A stretch of 64,000 nt of DNA from Oncomelania hupensis. Taxonomy: Eukaryota > Mollusca > Gastropoda > Littorinimorpha > Pomatiopsidae. Both the position numbers and the translations under genes were made by a program. The stretch lies in NCBI GenBank assembly GCA_036898135.1, contig CM072523.1:28550649-28614648 (forward strand), read 5' to 3'. Within the stretch, counting starts at the first letter, position 1; every line of letters starts with the position of its first letter. The notes under the pieces are model-generated. The model was not told the origin of the DNA and did no database searches. It was given only the letters and a program-made list of their open reading frames with translations. This document shows, piece after piece, positions 10,478-21,999 of this stretch.

Positions 10478-10657
10478 AGTGTTGACCAGCGACTGAAAAA
10501 GCTTGGAAACGTTGATGTGGACAGCCGTGTTGGCCTTGCCTTGGACTCCAACTTGAACCTGCATCTGTACCTAGATGGCAATGATGAAGGCGTCTTCGCC
10601 AGAAGTGTCCCCCAGCCGTCCTATTTCCTCTTTGATTTGCGCTCCAAATGCACACAA
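10478..10657 (+). CDS. TRIM-NHR gene 1, exon 4: C-terminal half of the NHR domain
   Basis: Sixty codons lie between ttttctcag and the donor cacacaa|gtatta, phase 0. SRVGLALDSNLNLHLYLDG then NDEGVFARSVPQPSYFLFDL and KCTQ are diagnostic for NHR (consensus G.RVGV......LH.Y.NG.D.G.AA..VP...YAL.DLYG.CTQV). It is conserved between genes 1 and 2 (4 differences in 60). In known Neuralized proteins the NHR binds protein ligands; the ligand here is unknown. Confidence 0.92.
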
Positions 10658-11133
10658 GTATTATATATTTTACACTAGGACTAAGTGCTTCCTGCAACCC
10701 TCAGTCTATCCGTCACACATCATTTCTAACTAAAAGAAAATGTCAATTATTTATTTTACAGTGCTCCCCGAAATCCTCAGTCTATCCATCACACAGCATT
10801 TCTAACTTAAAGAAAAAAAATGTAAATAAAATACAAGAAGAAACAACGAAATAAATAAAGTGAGAATAAATAGGACAAAAACAAAAGAAAAAAAGGATTC
10901 AAAGAAATCAAGAAAGAAAGAGAAAAACAGAGAAAAGAATGAATAATGCAAAATAAATACTTGTATTAATCCTCCTTGCTGACTTTTGTATACAGAATAA
11001 TGCTGTAGCTGTCATCGCATTATCATCACCTTACATCTACGTAACATGATATTGAGCTATGAAGCGTTTTGAGGACTATGGTAGAGCTTTTAATGATTTT
11101 GTACTTACTCCTGTAATATGTCTGTGATAACAG

Positions 11134-11254
11134 GCCGTGAATAACGCCAGACGTGCTTTTTGCACAGACCCTCCATCGTGTCGCCTAAATGACACGTTAC
11201 AAAGCCTGGTGATTTACAACATAGCTTACAGACTACGAGATGCAGACCTATATA
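11134..11254 (+). other. Possible alternative exon or retroposon tail
   Basis: After ataacag, a conserved stretch reads openly (VNNARRAFCTD ... IYNIAYRLRDADLYK) into the (GAT)n tract. It is nearly identical in unit 2 (53257). It could be an alternative terminal exon ending in a poly-Asp tail, or the 3' end of a retroposon whose (GAT)n is its tail. I prefer exon 4 joined to 11448 because that restores the NHR CTQVT motif. Confidence 0.3.
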
Positions 11255-11256
11255 AA

Positions 11257-11438
<182 letters not shown>

Positions 11439-11447
11439 GCTTTGCAG

Positions 11448-11480
11448 GTGACCGCACTTCCCCCAAAGCGACTGAAGTAG
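11448..11480 (+). CDS. TRIM-NHR gene 1, exon 5: last ten codons and stop
   Basis: After tttgcag the frame reads VTALPPKRLK then TAG. Joined in phase 0 to exon 4 it gives KCTQ followed by VTAL, matching the conserved end of an NHR domain. Identical in gene 2 at 53512. The alternative reading through the GAT repeat is much less domain-like. Confidence 0.75.
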   Translation: MTALPPKRLK

Positions 11481-12587
11481 ACTACATATATACAGGACTG
11501 CATGCATGACATGATCACTAAGCGTCATCAACTACAAAAAAATAACCAATCCTGAGATTTCAACCCCTGACGTTTAAGAGATGCACAGGATTTTATTTTT
11601 CTCTGTTTGGGCTTTGCTGCTATTAAATTGCCATCATTAAGACGTACTGACCATCAAAAGTGTTTATGCTATTTGTTTTAAAAGTATAACCACCCTTAAA
11701 CAGTGTTGTCTGTGTAAAATACCCGTGCTTCTTACTATTCACTATGCACCCTTAGGAAGTGATTAGTGTTTAAAAATGTTGTACTTTGCAATCACCACCT
11801 TTAGACAATGTTGTCTGTTTAACATATGTGTTCCTGTCACTTTTATTTAGCCAGAAAGTGATTTCTGCCTAATATGGTCGCACTTTTAAATATTCTCCCT
11901 TGAGCTGTGCTATATAATCTATTTCAAATATGTTTGCTTGTTCCTGTCCTATCCTTTCCTATCCTATCCTATCCCATAACTCGGAAGTCGTTGGGGCACC
12001 ACCAGCGTATTCCATCTTTCTCTGTCCCCAGCAACACTCATGGCTTCGCTTGTTACTTTTAAACAACCATTTAGAAGGATGTCCGGTGGTGTGCCTTTTG
12101 TGTTTGTCTTGTTAGTTTTAACTTCCCAATCTCACCTAGGAAGTGATTTCTGCCTAAAATATCTGTAATAATTATTTGTGCCTATTACTTTTCCTTAGTA
12201 ATTCTTAGGAAATAATTCCTTCTCACAGTAGCCTGTTCTTTTACATGTCCGCTTACAAACAGTGCTGTATGTTTATGTATTTGTGCTTTGAACATTTAGT
12301 TTAAGTAACTACCCTTAAGAAATGATTTCTACTTCAAATATTTGTATATGTATGACTTTGTCATAAAATCGTTTATGTGCTTGAAAAGTACGAACTCGTA
12401 CAGCGTATAACATTCAAACCTTTCTTCAACTGAGCAAGATAGAGACAGCCAGAAGACAGCAACAATGTATTCTCTCCCTTTAGCTACATCAATGTCTTTT
12501 AAATACCTTTTTTTGTTGCTGATTTTATTTAATCAAACATTTGAGTGACATCAGCGACCGATTAAAAAAAAGCGTAACCATTTGATC
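11481..12587. other. Spacer downstream of gene 1
   Basis: There is no convincing gene. A phrase like ttaggaagtgatttctgcc recurs irregularly (near 11756, 11855, 12140, 12318), suggesting old degenerate repeats. It is duplicated at 53545-54650. Confidence 0.6.
11941..12056 (-). mobile_element. RTE LINE 3' stub
   Basis: The last ~100 bp of the RTE 3' end follows a (TATCC)n tail: cataactcggaagtcg, ttggggcaccacc, tattccatctttctctg. It is extremely 5'-truncated and present in both units (54007-54120). Confidence 0.8.
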
Positions 12588-13557
12588 ATCCTATCTTATC
12601 CTATCCTATCCCGTAACTCGGAGGTCGTATGGGCACCGCAGATGATCGTTTAACCAGCATACTCCATCTTTCTCTGTCCTCAGCAACCCTGATTGTTTCG
12701 CTCAGTGTCAAACCAGTCCATTCTCGAATGTTGTCCTCCCAACTCTTTTTCGGTCCCCCTCTTCTTCTACCTCCTTGCACTGTGCCTTGCAGGATGGTCT
12801 TTGCAAGAGCTGATGATCTGATGACGTGGCCATACCATCGGAGTTTCCGTTTTTTCACCACTGTGAGCAGGTCATCGTGTTGTCCAATGGCTTGTGTGAT
12901 GGTCTGTCGGACTTCGTCGTTGGTGATGTGCTGGGTATAAGAAATGCCCAGAAGTCTTCTGTAGCACCTCATCTTCATGCTTTGTATTCTTCGTTGGAGA
13001 TCTGCTATGATGGTCCATGTTTCGCAAGCATATAGGAAGATTGAGATGACAAGGGAGCGCAGCAGGCTTACCTTGGAATGTAGACTGATGGTCATGTCTT
13101 TCCAAATGGGCTTCAACCTTGTCAGGGCAGCAGTTGTTTGTGCGATCCTGGAGATGACTTCCTGTCGGGACCCATTGTCTGATACAATGGCTCCTAAATA
13201 TTTGAAGCTATGCACTGTGTTGAGGGATTGGCCTTGGACTTTGATGTCCGTGTTGATGCCATTGGTGTTGTTGGTCATCATTTTGGTCTTCTCTGCACTT
13301 ATTTCCATTCTATTGGCTCTGGAGGTGGTAACAAGCCTCTGTACCAGCTGTTCAAGTTCTTGTTCCTCTCCAGACAATCCATCAATGTCATCCGCAAAAC
13401 GAAGGTTGGAGATTGCTCTTCCCCCTATGCTGACTGTGCCTTCGTGATCTGCAAGGGTATCTGACATGATGCGCTCTAGGAAGATGTTGAAGAGTGTTGG
13501 AGAGAGTAGGCATACCTGACGCACACCGATTGTTGTTCTGAACCAGTTTCCGATGAT
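12588..13557 (-). mobile_element. RTE LINE, copy B, 5'-truncated
   Basis: Unit 2 preserves the empty site (ccatttgatcaacagtgg at 54638-54655). The insertion begins with the (TATCC)n 3' tail and stops inside RT. The TSD is short and ambiguous (ATC, or an imperfect GATTATC). It inserted into unit 1 after the duplication. Confidence 0.92.
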
Positions 13558-13563
13558 TATCAA
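12601..13563 (-). pseudogene. RTE reverse transcriptase C-terminal part
   Basis: The frame starts at the insertion border with IGNWFRTTIGVRQVCLLSP and reads to the natural end: SNLRFADDIDGL with the catalytic Asp pair near residue 57-58, the MEISAEKTKMM thumb segment, YLGAIVSDNG, SIFLYACETWT, and the C-terminal GHVIRSSALAKTILQG and SWEDNIREWTG regions. The first RT half and endonuclease are absent by 5' truncation. GVRQV has V for the usual G of GVRQG. Otherwise open, but not able to move on its own. Confidence 0.9.
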
Positions 13564-13605
13564 CAGTGACTTAAACTGCTAAAATTAAGTTTTAAAAAAA
13601 GAATA

Positions 13606-13654
13606 AGTGCTGGACGCTAACGGGTGCAGAGTTCCCTCGCGTGCTCTCTCTTTT

Positions 13655-13713
<59 letters not shown>

Positions 13714-14008
13714 AAGTGAGAAGTTGGAGGAGAATGAGGAAGAGGAGAATTATGAAGATACTATAGATACTGACGCTCATGTCCTTTGCGGGTGAGTGCC
13801 AGTTACATAAATACAACGATTGAGGTGTTAGACGATGTGCCTAACAATGCAAGCTGGCGCCTCTGACTTCATGAGTTAATTCTGTATTGACCAACTCTTA
13901 ATATTAATAAAAATCATCATCATCATAACATTTATTGATTTAGCCAACACATCAAGTTATGCTCAAATACAAAGGAGGGAACTCTGCACCCCGTTAGGGT
14001 CTAGCACT
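13606..14008. mobile_element. MITE-like element with about 31-bp TIRs
   Basis: The ends agtgctggacgctaacgg and, inverted, agtgctagaccctaacgg pair over about 31 bp (both run on into gtgcagagttccc). It contains a (CT)n run (13652-13711) and an old SINE piece near 13755-13810. Also at 54689-55071, so it predates the duplication. No coding capacity; the superfamily is not clear from the ends. Confidence 0.7.
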
Positions 14009-14294
14009 TGTTCCTACAGTAACATGCTGACCATTGTTGACTTTGTGAATAGTCCTCTGGTTGTTTTCCACTAAAAAGACAGCAGTCATGGGGTAATTGC
14101 AGATATTCTGCGTAGGGTTCTGGCCTTCGTTGTCAACCCCTTCATAAAAGTCAAATTGACATGTTTCATCCCGATATCTTGTCCTATGCGAGGTTTATTA
14201 TTAATGAGCAAGCTAGCACAGTAGAAGTGTGATATCTATAGTTATAAAAATATTGAAGCTTGGAGGAAAGGTAATACGACTTGTATCTGCGAAT

Positions 14295-14690
14295 CCCCTA
14301 AATAATGAAAATTGCAGTCCCTAAACAATAAATTGTTTACGTAAATAATGCATCATCTAATGCGAATAGCAACATCTTCTAAGTAATACAATATTTAGCA
14401 AATTCTGCTAAATAATGCATCATATAGGTAAACGAATAATTATTTAGCAACATATATAACTAATACATTGTTTTACACAATCTGCTGAATAATGCATTAT
14501 ATAGCTAAATAATTCCTGATTTAGCAACATTTTTTTAAACTTTACCTAAATCATGATTTATTTATCTAAACAATAAATAATAAGTTATTTACCAAAATAT
14601 ATTATTTAGAGAAATCTTACATTGTTTGTAAATAAATGATTATTTAGAAAATATGCTTCTAAATAAAGATTATTTAGCTGAAAGTGGTTT
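14295..14690 (+). repeat. AT-rich palindromic repeat family, forward copy
   Basis: Starts cctaaataatgaaaattgcag and ends gctgaaagtgg. About 70-75% similar to the copy before each TRIM gene, and duplicated at 55285-55670. Confidence 0.75.
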
Positions 14691-14908
14691 TAAAAAAAAG
14701 AAGAAAAATATCGTAAATAAATATTTTTACAAATGGAAATCTATAGTTTCCATGTGTCGAAATTAAATAAATGTAATTTTTTGTATGTAATTTTTTGTAT
14801 GATTGTGTTTTGATGTTGTGTATTGGCGTCATGCATGACCGTGTGAATACAGATTGCTGTAACACATCAAACCCAATAGTAAACATATTATTCTTTAAAG
14901 CTTGGTTT

Positions 14909-15590
<682 letters not shown>

Positions 15591-15675
15591 AGATTAGAAT
15601 TAAGTAGTATTTAGTGTTGGTATTTAATGACAGAAATTGAAATAGAGCGTAACTAGAAAAAGAGGAAAAGGAGGG

Positions 15676-16303
15676 GAAAGAAGAAGAAGAAGAAGAAGAA
15701 GAAGGAGGAGGAGAAGGAGGATGAAGGAGGAGGAGGAGATTAAAAACAACAAAAATAATAACAACCACAAACAAACAACAAACAACCAGAGGAATGAAAA
15801 GGTAGCTAGAAAGAGAAGAAAAAATGAAAAGGACACATCATAAATGCATTATCAAAACTCTCTCTCTATCTCTGTCTGTCTGTGTCTCTCTCTGTCTCTG
15901 TCTGTCTATCTTTCTCTCTCTCTCCCTGTTCTCCCTCCCTCTCTCACTTTATCTAACATAAGCACAAACACACATTCGCAGAGACACACACACACACACA
16001 AATACATACTTATACACACTTACATAAAAGCAAACATTGAAAAGGAAAGTACACGAATCCAGTATTACCATTTTGTAAAATATGTTAAAAGTAATATTTT
16101 CTAATCAGTGCACTTGTATTTTAAGACATCGAAGATTTTGTGTAATTTATGGTGCTCTTATGCTGCAGACATAAATTATTTATTACTGCTCAAAAGTCAT
16201 TGGTGGTATGTTTAAAAATCGTAATGGACTAAGCGACAATGCAAATCGCATGTCTGCAGCATTCACTCAGGACTTCATGTCTTCAAAGCAGGACTCTCCC
16301 CAG

Positions 16304-16382
<79 letters not shown>

Positions 16383-16392
16383 GAGAGTTTAG
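15676..16392. repeat. Purine and CT/GA microsatellites
   Basis: (GAA)n/(GGA)n at 15676-15740, (CT)n/(TCTG)n at 15858-15955, (CA)n near 15985, and (GA)n then (GACA)n at 16309-16388. All repeat in unit 2 (55950-56020, 56150-56240, 56630-56675) with different lengths. Confidence 0.95.
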
Positions 16393-16587
16393 TGTCTAGG
16401 TACCCCGCACAACGCCATCAACAACATTATCCTCTTCCGTATATTATGTAGTGTATTTTCCAGGTCGAGATAAGGAAACGAGGTTGTCGTGTATTGTAGT
16501 GTTCACTATGTAAAAGTAATAAAGTGGTACATGTACATTTTTATAGGTTATGGTGAAATTCTAAGTTTATATGCCTCGTAACATCAA

Positions 16588-17305
16588 TGGCATCTACACC
16601 AAAGTCCAAGGCCAATCCCGTCAAGCCAGTCCATTCGCGAATGTTGTCCTCCCAGCTCTTTTTCTGTCTCCCTCTAATTCTTCTGCCTCCTTGCACCGTG
16701 CCTTGCAGGATGGTCTTTGCAAGGTCTGATGCTTTGGTGACGTGGCCCTACCATCAGAGTTTCTGTTTCTTTACTACTGTGAGCATGTCATCGTGTTGTC
16801 CAATGGCTTGTGTGATGGTCTGTCGGACCTCGTCAATCTTGTGCCTACAGAAGAACACGAAATCTTGGATAGATGGACAGAGTACTGCTCTGACCATTAC
16901 AACCACACACCAAATGGAGACCCATCAGTTCTAGCATGTCCCCAGCTCCGAGAAGAAGTTGAGGTAGCATTGCAATCGCTGAAGAAGGGGAAATCAGCGG
17001 AACAACAAATCTGAAGAATTGCTTCAAGCAGGAGGAGAAGCGATGATTGACGCTCTCATCATTATATGTAACAAGATCTGGCACAATGGGGAATGGCCTA
17101 CATGTACATCATGGACCCAGTCGCTTGTCGTCAGCAAGACAGAAAAAGAGGTGGGAGGATAACATTAGAGAATGGACTGGCTTGCCACTGAGCGAAGCCA
17201 TGAGGGTTGCTGAGGACAGAAAGTTGGAATACGCTGGCTAAACGATCATCTGTGGTGGCTTCACGACGTTAGAGTTACGGGATAGGATAGATAGGATAGG
17301 ATAGG
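16588..17305. mobile_element. Rearranged RTE LINE with inverted and deleted segments
   Basis: Bases 16615-16835 are antisense to the RTE 3' coding region. At about 16840 the orientation switches and a sense RT segment follows (EEHEILDRWTEYCSDHYNH, then LREEVEVALQSLKKGKSA). At about 17125 it jumps to the 3' end (KKRWEDNIREWTGLPLSEAM) and a (GATAG)n tail. The layout resembles 5' inversion by twin priming plus deletion. Present in both units (56877-57625); unit 1 has an extra internal deletion near 16944. Confidence 0.8.
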
Positions 17306-17685
17306 CCAAAATCAAAGCGATCGAAGGGTGGGTGTCGTACTTTTAACTCTGTTGCACCGAGTTTTGTTAAAACATTGGAATCAACCAAAGACGACATTTC
17401 TTTTCCAAAGCAAGTAGGCATTATAAAATAAATAATATTTGTTAACACAAGGTATGTTTTTAAAGGTCTAATAATATCGAGGAATATATCTGCAGCGATT
17501 CATTTTAGGATTCCGTGAATCGTGTGTACTGACTCCTTGACGTACCCAAATATATTTTAAAACTTATTGTAAATTCTTAATACCTAGAGACAAGTTAATT
17601 AATAATAAACATTGATGTCTTATTATTACTATCTCCAATTGTTATTTAATCTAACGTCTTACGTGTTAAATAGTTTTAAGTTTAT
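17306..17685. other. Spacer with no recognisable feature
   Basis: AT-rich unique sequence duplicated at 57626-58055. Some short open stretches, none supported. Confidence 0.6.
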
Positions 17686-17687
17686 TC

Positions 17688-17955
17688 CTTCCGATGACAG
17701 TATAAACCACGCAAGGTCTATCGCACCGACTTTAAAGATCCTGATGCTCATGTCCTAGACACGTGAGTGCCGGTTACACAAATACAACCAGCAAGCATGC
17801 CAAGGATTGTGCTAAGTTGTCTGGGCGTCAGACTATGCACCCAAAGCTTGCAAGTGGGCGCCTCGGGCTGCTTGAGTTAGATCCTCTATCGGCCAGCGCC
17901 TTGAGCAGCTCTTGAGCTGGAAAAGTGAACTATAAGAACGATGAAATAAATACGC
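17688..17955 (+). mobile_element. Old SINE copy (body and 3' part)
   Basis: gacagtataaaccacgcaag, then actttaaagatcctgatgc, then gccttgagcagctcttgag match the full SINE at 58537 but with decay and no tRNA-like head. Shared with unit 2 at 58058-58322, so older than the duplication. Confidence 0.8.
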
Positions 17956-18146
17956 AACCAACTCCTTGAAGCATAGCCGTTGAGGGCGTATGGCGAAGGT
18001 CTATTTACATGTAGATTTGTGTATTATTTAAGGTGGGTTGACAGGCGTTGAACTTGAACTTGAACTTTGTCCTTTTATTTCACATAACTTTATTTAAATA
18101 TACAAAATGACAAGAGGCTCATAGGTCTGGGGGCTGTATAGCCAAA

Positions 18147-18216
18147 TAATAATAATAATAATAATAATAATCATAATAATAATAATAATAATCATAATAA
18201 TAATAATAATAATAAT
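18147..18216. repeat. (AAT)n microsatellite
   Basis: About 22 interrupted AAT units. In unit 2 the same tract holds the SINE at 58537-58963. Confidence 0.95.
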
Positions 18217-19837
18217 ACTGGATGCTATATACGTGCCTTTCCCCAAATCAATCAGGCTCAAAGCGCGGCGATCTGTACCAACATACACGCTCATCTGTCT
18301 CATCCATCCACACACACACACAACAAATACATATCTATCACTATCTATCAAAGGGGGGTGGAAGGTTTGAAGGGGGTGGGGGGGTTGGGATACACATAGC
18401 ATTCGTACCATGAACGGCATTGTATAACACTACAACTACATTTACAATATATTCAGCAACTGGACTGACAAACACTAACACAATCACAAAAATAAATGTG
18501 GCAACAAACTAAATACACAGAACGATACCAATGTAACATCATATCAATACAACACAATAAGACAAATAACACGTAAATCAGACAAAATGTAAAGTAAAGA
18601 GTCAGCAGGTTGCACTTTTAAATTCGAGAAAAAAAAACAACTCTGGTTATAACCAAGAAGAAATGGTTATAGCCAGGAAGATAGCAATCTAGAGGCAAAT
18701 TCTATTTCAGTGTAATGTTCGTGATGAGATACTAGTTTTATTTAAACAGAGAGAATATAATTCCAATAAAACGACTGTTTTAATAACCTAGTTTTAGATT
18801 TTGAATTCATCCGTTGTTGCATTTTATACACATTTGTTGCAGACATAAATTATGTATTACTGCTCAAAAGTCATTGGTGATTTGTTTCATAATCGTAATG
18901 GCTATGCATCATAATGCAAATCATATGTCTGCAGCATTCATTCAGGTCTTCATGACTGCAAAGCATGACTGACATTGAGTTAACTAGGAATTCCTCAAAG
19001 GGAATTGAAATTTTAGCCTACAACGAAACCGCAGTTATTTAGTAGAGGAATATGCAGTGAATTCGAGAGATCTATGATAAGTAGGCCTATCTACTTTCGA
19101 GACGTATCGGTTCTAGGGGAGATAACCGTTACGCATAATTATTCTACTTACCACGCCAAGTAAACAAGGAAGTGACTTGTATGTCTACTTCAACCAATAA
19201 GCTCTTTGCTTCAATTCTGCTGCGGCGACATGTCCTCATAGAGAACGATCCATCGTAGGCTATTTTTTCTTTTCACAAGCAGGTCAGCATTGTAACGTAA
19301 ATATAATGTGTGCTCATAGGTGCAATAATATCGAGGAATATAGCAGCTTATGTTTAGTTTCGGATTGCTCGGTACTTGAGTAGACTCAACTCAATCAATG
19401 ACATTCATGCAGAAATAGAACAGCCAAATCAACGAGGAAGTGTACTGGAGTATAATATCTTTAAACACAAGATCGTCAAGTCTGCATTGTTCATAGCTTA
19501 CATGTAGGTAAGATGTGTAGGATTATTCATATGACAGGCCTATAGGCCTAAATCAGTGATAAGTGTAATATGACGGCAGTATGAAGCACACATATTTAAG
19601 TTGCCGTCATGTTTGCTTTATGTTACCTTAACGTTCAACGTTGGTGTAAATAATTTTGTCACTTACTAAATACATTTCATGGTAAAAGCATTCTTGGTAA
19701 ATGTGGAGACGGGTTTATGTTCATATCAGTGTCCTGTTGTAACAGTTTACACTCTAACGGTTTTCAACTAAAAGACCAAAGTTGTAGTGCGTGTTTATGA
19801 AATCCCATTTATAAAATATTTAATTTTCACCAATTTC
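18217..19837. other. Spacer with no recognisable gene
   Basis: 1.6 kb of AT-rich sequence conserved in unit 2 (58984-60957). It holds a (CA)n run near 18308 and a G-rich run near 18350. I see no gene or RNA I can support. Confidence 0.6.
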
Positions 19838-20168
19838 AGCCAAATAATCTTATTTTCTTATTAACTTATCTTGATCTTGTTTGTTTACAAATAATGTAAG
19901 ATTTCTATCAATAATATATTTTCTCTGTAAATAACTTAATTTATGATATAGGTAAATAAGGCATTGTTGCTAAAATATAATGCATTATTTAGGAGACGGT
20001 GTTAAATAATGTTTTATTTAGAAATGTTTCTAAATAATTATTTGTTTACTTATATATTTTCATTATGTAATGTGCTAAATTATGTATTATTTAGAAGATG
20101 TTGCTAAATAATGTATTATTTACGTAAAAAATTCATTGTTTATGGACTGCAATTTTCATTATTTAAGG
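19838..20168 (-). repeat. AT-rich palindromic repeat family, reversed copy
   Basis: Reverse complement of the family seen at 14295 and 22610; it ends with ctgcaattttcattattta. With 14295 it forms a 5.9 kb inverted pair in each unit. Confidence 0.75.
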
Positions 20169-20298
20169 TAGGTATGTAGAGTACTTGTGTAAGATAAGAG
20201 AAGAGAATTGAGAGAGCGAGAGATAACGGAGAAGAGCGCGCACATGTGTGTGTGGATGTGTGTGTCTGTTTGATTTGATAATTCTGTTTCTACTATAT

Positions 20299-21835
20299 TC
20301 CTATCCTATCCTATCCTGTCCCGTAACCCGAAGGTCGTAGGGGCACCACAGATGATCGTTTAACCAGCATACTCCATCTTTCTCTGTCCTCAGCAGCCCT
20401 GATGGCTTCGCTCAGTGTCAAACCAGTCCATTCTCGAATGTTGTCCTCCCACCTCTTTTTCGGTCTCCCTCTTCCTCCACCTCCTTGCACTGTGCCTTGC
20501 AGAATAGTCTTTGCAAGGCCTGATGATCTGGTGACGTGGCCATACCATCGGAGTTTCCGTTTCTTCACCACTGTTAGCAGGTCATCGTGTTGTCCAATGG
20601 CTTGTATGATGGTCTGTCGGACTTCGTCGTTGGTGATGTGTTGGGTATAGGAAATGCCCAGGAGTCTTCTGTAGCACCTCATCTCCATGCCTTTTATTCT
20701 TCGCTGGAGATCTGCCGTGAGGGTCCACGCCTCGCAAGCATATAGGAAGATGGAGATGACAAGGGAGCGCAGCAGTCTTACTTTGGAATGTAGAATGATG
20801 GTCCTGTCTTTCCAAATGGACCTTGTCAGGGCAGCAGTTGTTTGTGCGATCCTGGAGAGGACTTCCTGTCGGGACCCATTGTCTGATACAATGGCTCCTA
20901 AACATTGGAAGCTATGCACTGTGTTGAGGGATTGGCCTTGGACTTTGATGTCCGTATTGATGCCATTGGTGTTGTTGGTCATCATTTTGGTCTTCTCTGC
21001 ACTTATTTCCATTCCATAGGCTCTGGAGGTGGTGTCAAGCCTCTGTACCAGAAGTTCAAGTTCTTGTTCCTCTCCAGCCAATCCATCAATGTCATCTGCA
21101 AAACGAAGATTGGAGATTGCTCTACCCCCAATGCTGACTGTGCCTTCATGGTCTGCAAGAGCATCTGACATGATGCGCTCTAGGAAGATGTTGAAGAGTG
21201 TTGGAGAGAGTAGGCATCCCTGACGCACACCGATTGTTGTTCTGAACCAGTTCCCGATGGCGCTGTTGTGGAGGACTGCACTGGTAGCCTTGTCATACAG
21301 GCTTTTGATGACTTCAATAATTTTTGGGCTGATGTTGTACACTTTCATTGTTGCCCATAGAGCTGCATGCCAGACTCGGTCAAACGCCTTCTTGAAGTCT
21401 ATGAACACATGATATAGATGTTGTTGGTGCTGTAGGTATTTCTCACAGATTATTCTGAGGTTGAAAATCTGCTCAGTGGTACCTCGCCCTGCCCTGAATC
21501 CTGCTTGTTCTTCAGCTATTATTTGTTCAGCTTGGGGTTTCAACCTGTTGAGTATTATTTTCAGGAGGACCTTGCTGGGATGGCTGATGATGCTAATGGT
21601 GCGGCAATTTTCACTCTCCTGAAGGTTACCTTTCCTGGGAAGAGTGATGACAAGCGACTGGGTCCATGGTGTAGGCCACTCCCCACTCTGCCAGATCTTG
21701 TTACAGATAATGGTGAGGGCATCAATCATCGCTTCTCCTCCTGCTTGTAGCAGTTCCGCGGGTATGTTGTCCACTCCCGCTGACTTCCCTTTCTTTAGCG
21801 CTTGCACTGCTGCCTCAACTTCTTCCCGTCAGTAT
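20299..21835 (-). mobile_element. RTE LINE, copy C, 5'-truncated
   Basis: Flanked by TATTCCT (20296-20302 and 21836-21842). The 3' end carries (TATCC)n. Homology to copy A ends abruptly at about 21828 inside the linker before RT. This is the most intact RT copy in the window. Confidence 0.92.
20311..21807 (-). CDS. RTE reverse transcriptase, endonuclease missing
   Basis: A 498-codon frame, open to the natural C-terminus. It contains KKGKSAGVDNIPAELLQAGG, EEQAGFRAGRGTTEQIFNLR, FIDFKKAFDRVWHAALW (first catalytic Asp near residue 129), GVRQGCLLSPTLFNIFLERI near 198, NLRFADDIDGLAGEEQE (Asp pair near 233-234), the thumb, and the RTE tail (GHVTRSSGLAKTILQGTVQ, RPKKRWEDNIREWTGLTLSE). The domain is complete but lacks the endonuclease because the copy is 5'-truncated, so it is not autonomous. 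The reading frame shows no internal damage, implying a young insertion. Confidence 0.92.
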   Translation of the reverse strand: MQALKKGKSAGVDNIPAELLQAGGEAMIDALTIICNKIWQSGEWPTPWTQSLVITLPRKGNLQESENCRTISIISHPSKVLLKIILNRLKPQAEQIIAEEQAGFRAGRGTTEQIFNLRIICEKYLQHQQHLYHVFIDFKKAFDRVWHAALWATMKVYNISPKIIEVIKSLYDKATSAVLHNSAIGNWFRTTIGVRQGCLLSPTLFNIFLERIMSDALADHEGTVSIGGRAISNLRFADDIDGLAGEEQELELLVQRLDTTSRAYGMEISAEKTKMMTNNTNGINTDIKVQGQSLNTVHSFQCLGAIVSDNGSRQEVLSRIAQTTAALTRSIWKDRTIILHSKVRLLRSLVISIFLYACEAWTLTADLQRRIKGMEMRCYRRLLGISYTQHITNDEVRQTIIQAIGQHDDLLTVVKKRKLRWYGHVTRSSGLAKTILQGTVQGGGGRGRPKKRWEDNIREWTGLTLSEAIRAAEDRERWSMLVKRSSVVPLRPSGYGTG

Positions 21836-21999
21836 TATTCCTAGTCTAGTATGAGTGTGTCCGCAAGTGGATGGTTGCGCGAAGGTGTGGTTGGCTTTGT
21901 TATTGTGTTTAGTATAAATATGTGTGCCAACATCAAAGTGTGTTCCTCGTGCTTGTCACCTGGCGAAGTAAAGTTCTGTTATCTGTTATGTTATCTGTT

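Larger units (their letters stand above)
20175..21999. mobile_element. Compound insertion flanked by AGGTA
   Basis: Unit 3 has the empty site (ttaaggtaggtacatg, 61316-61331). The insertion lies between 20170-20174 and 22000-22004 (AGGTA). Its outer parts (20175-20298 and 21836-21999) begin tgtagagtac and end in gttatctgtt repeats, with tagtataaatatgtg inside, and could be a solo LTR. The ends do not form TG...CA, so this is uncertain. An RTE LINE sits inside it. Confidence 0.6.
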
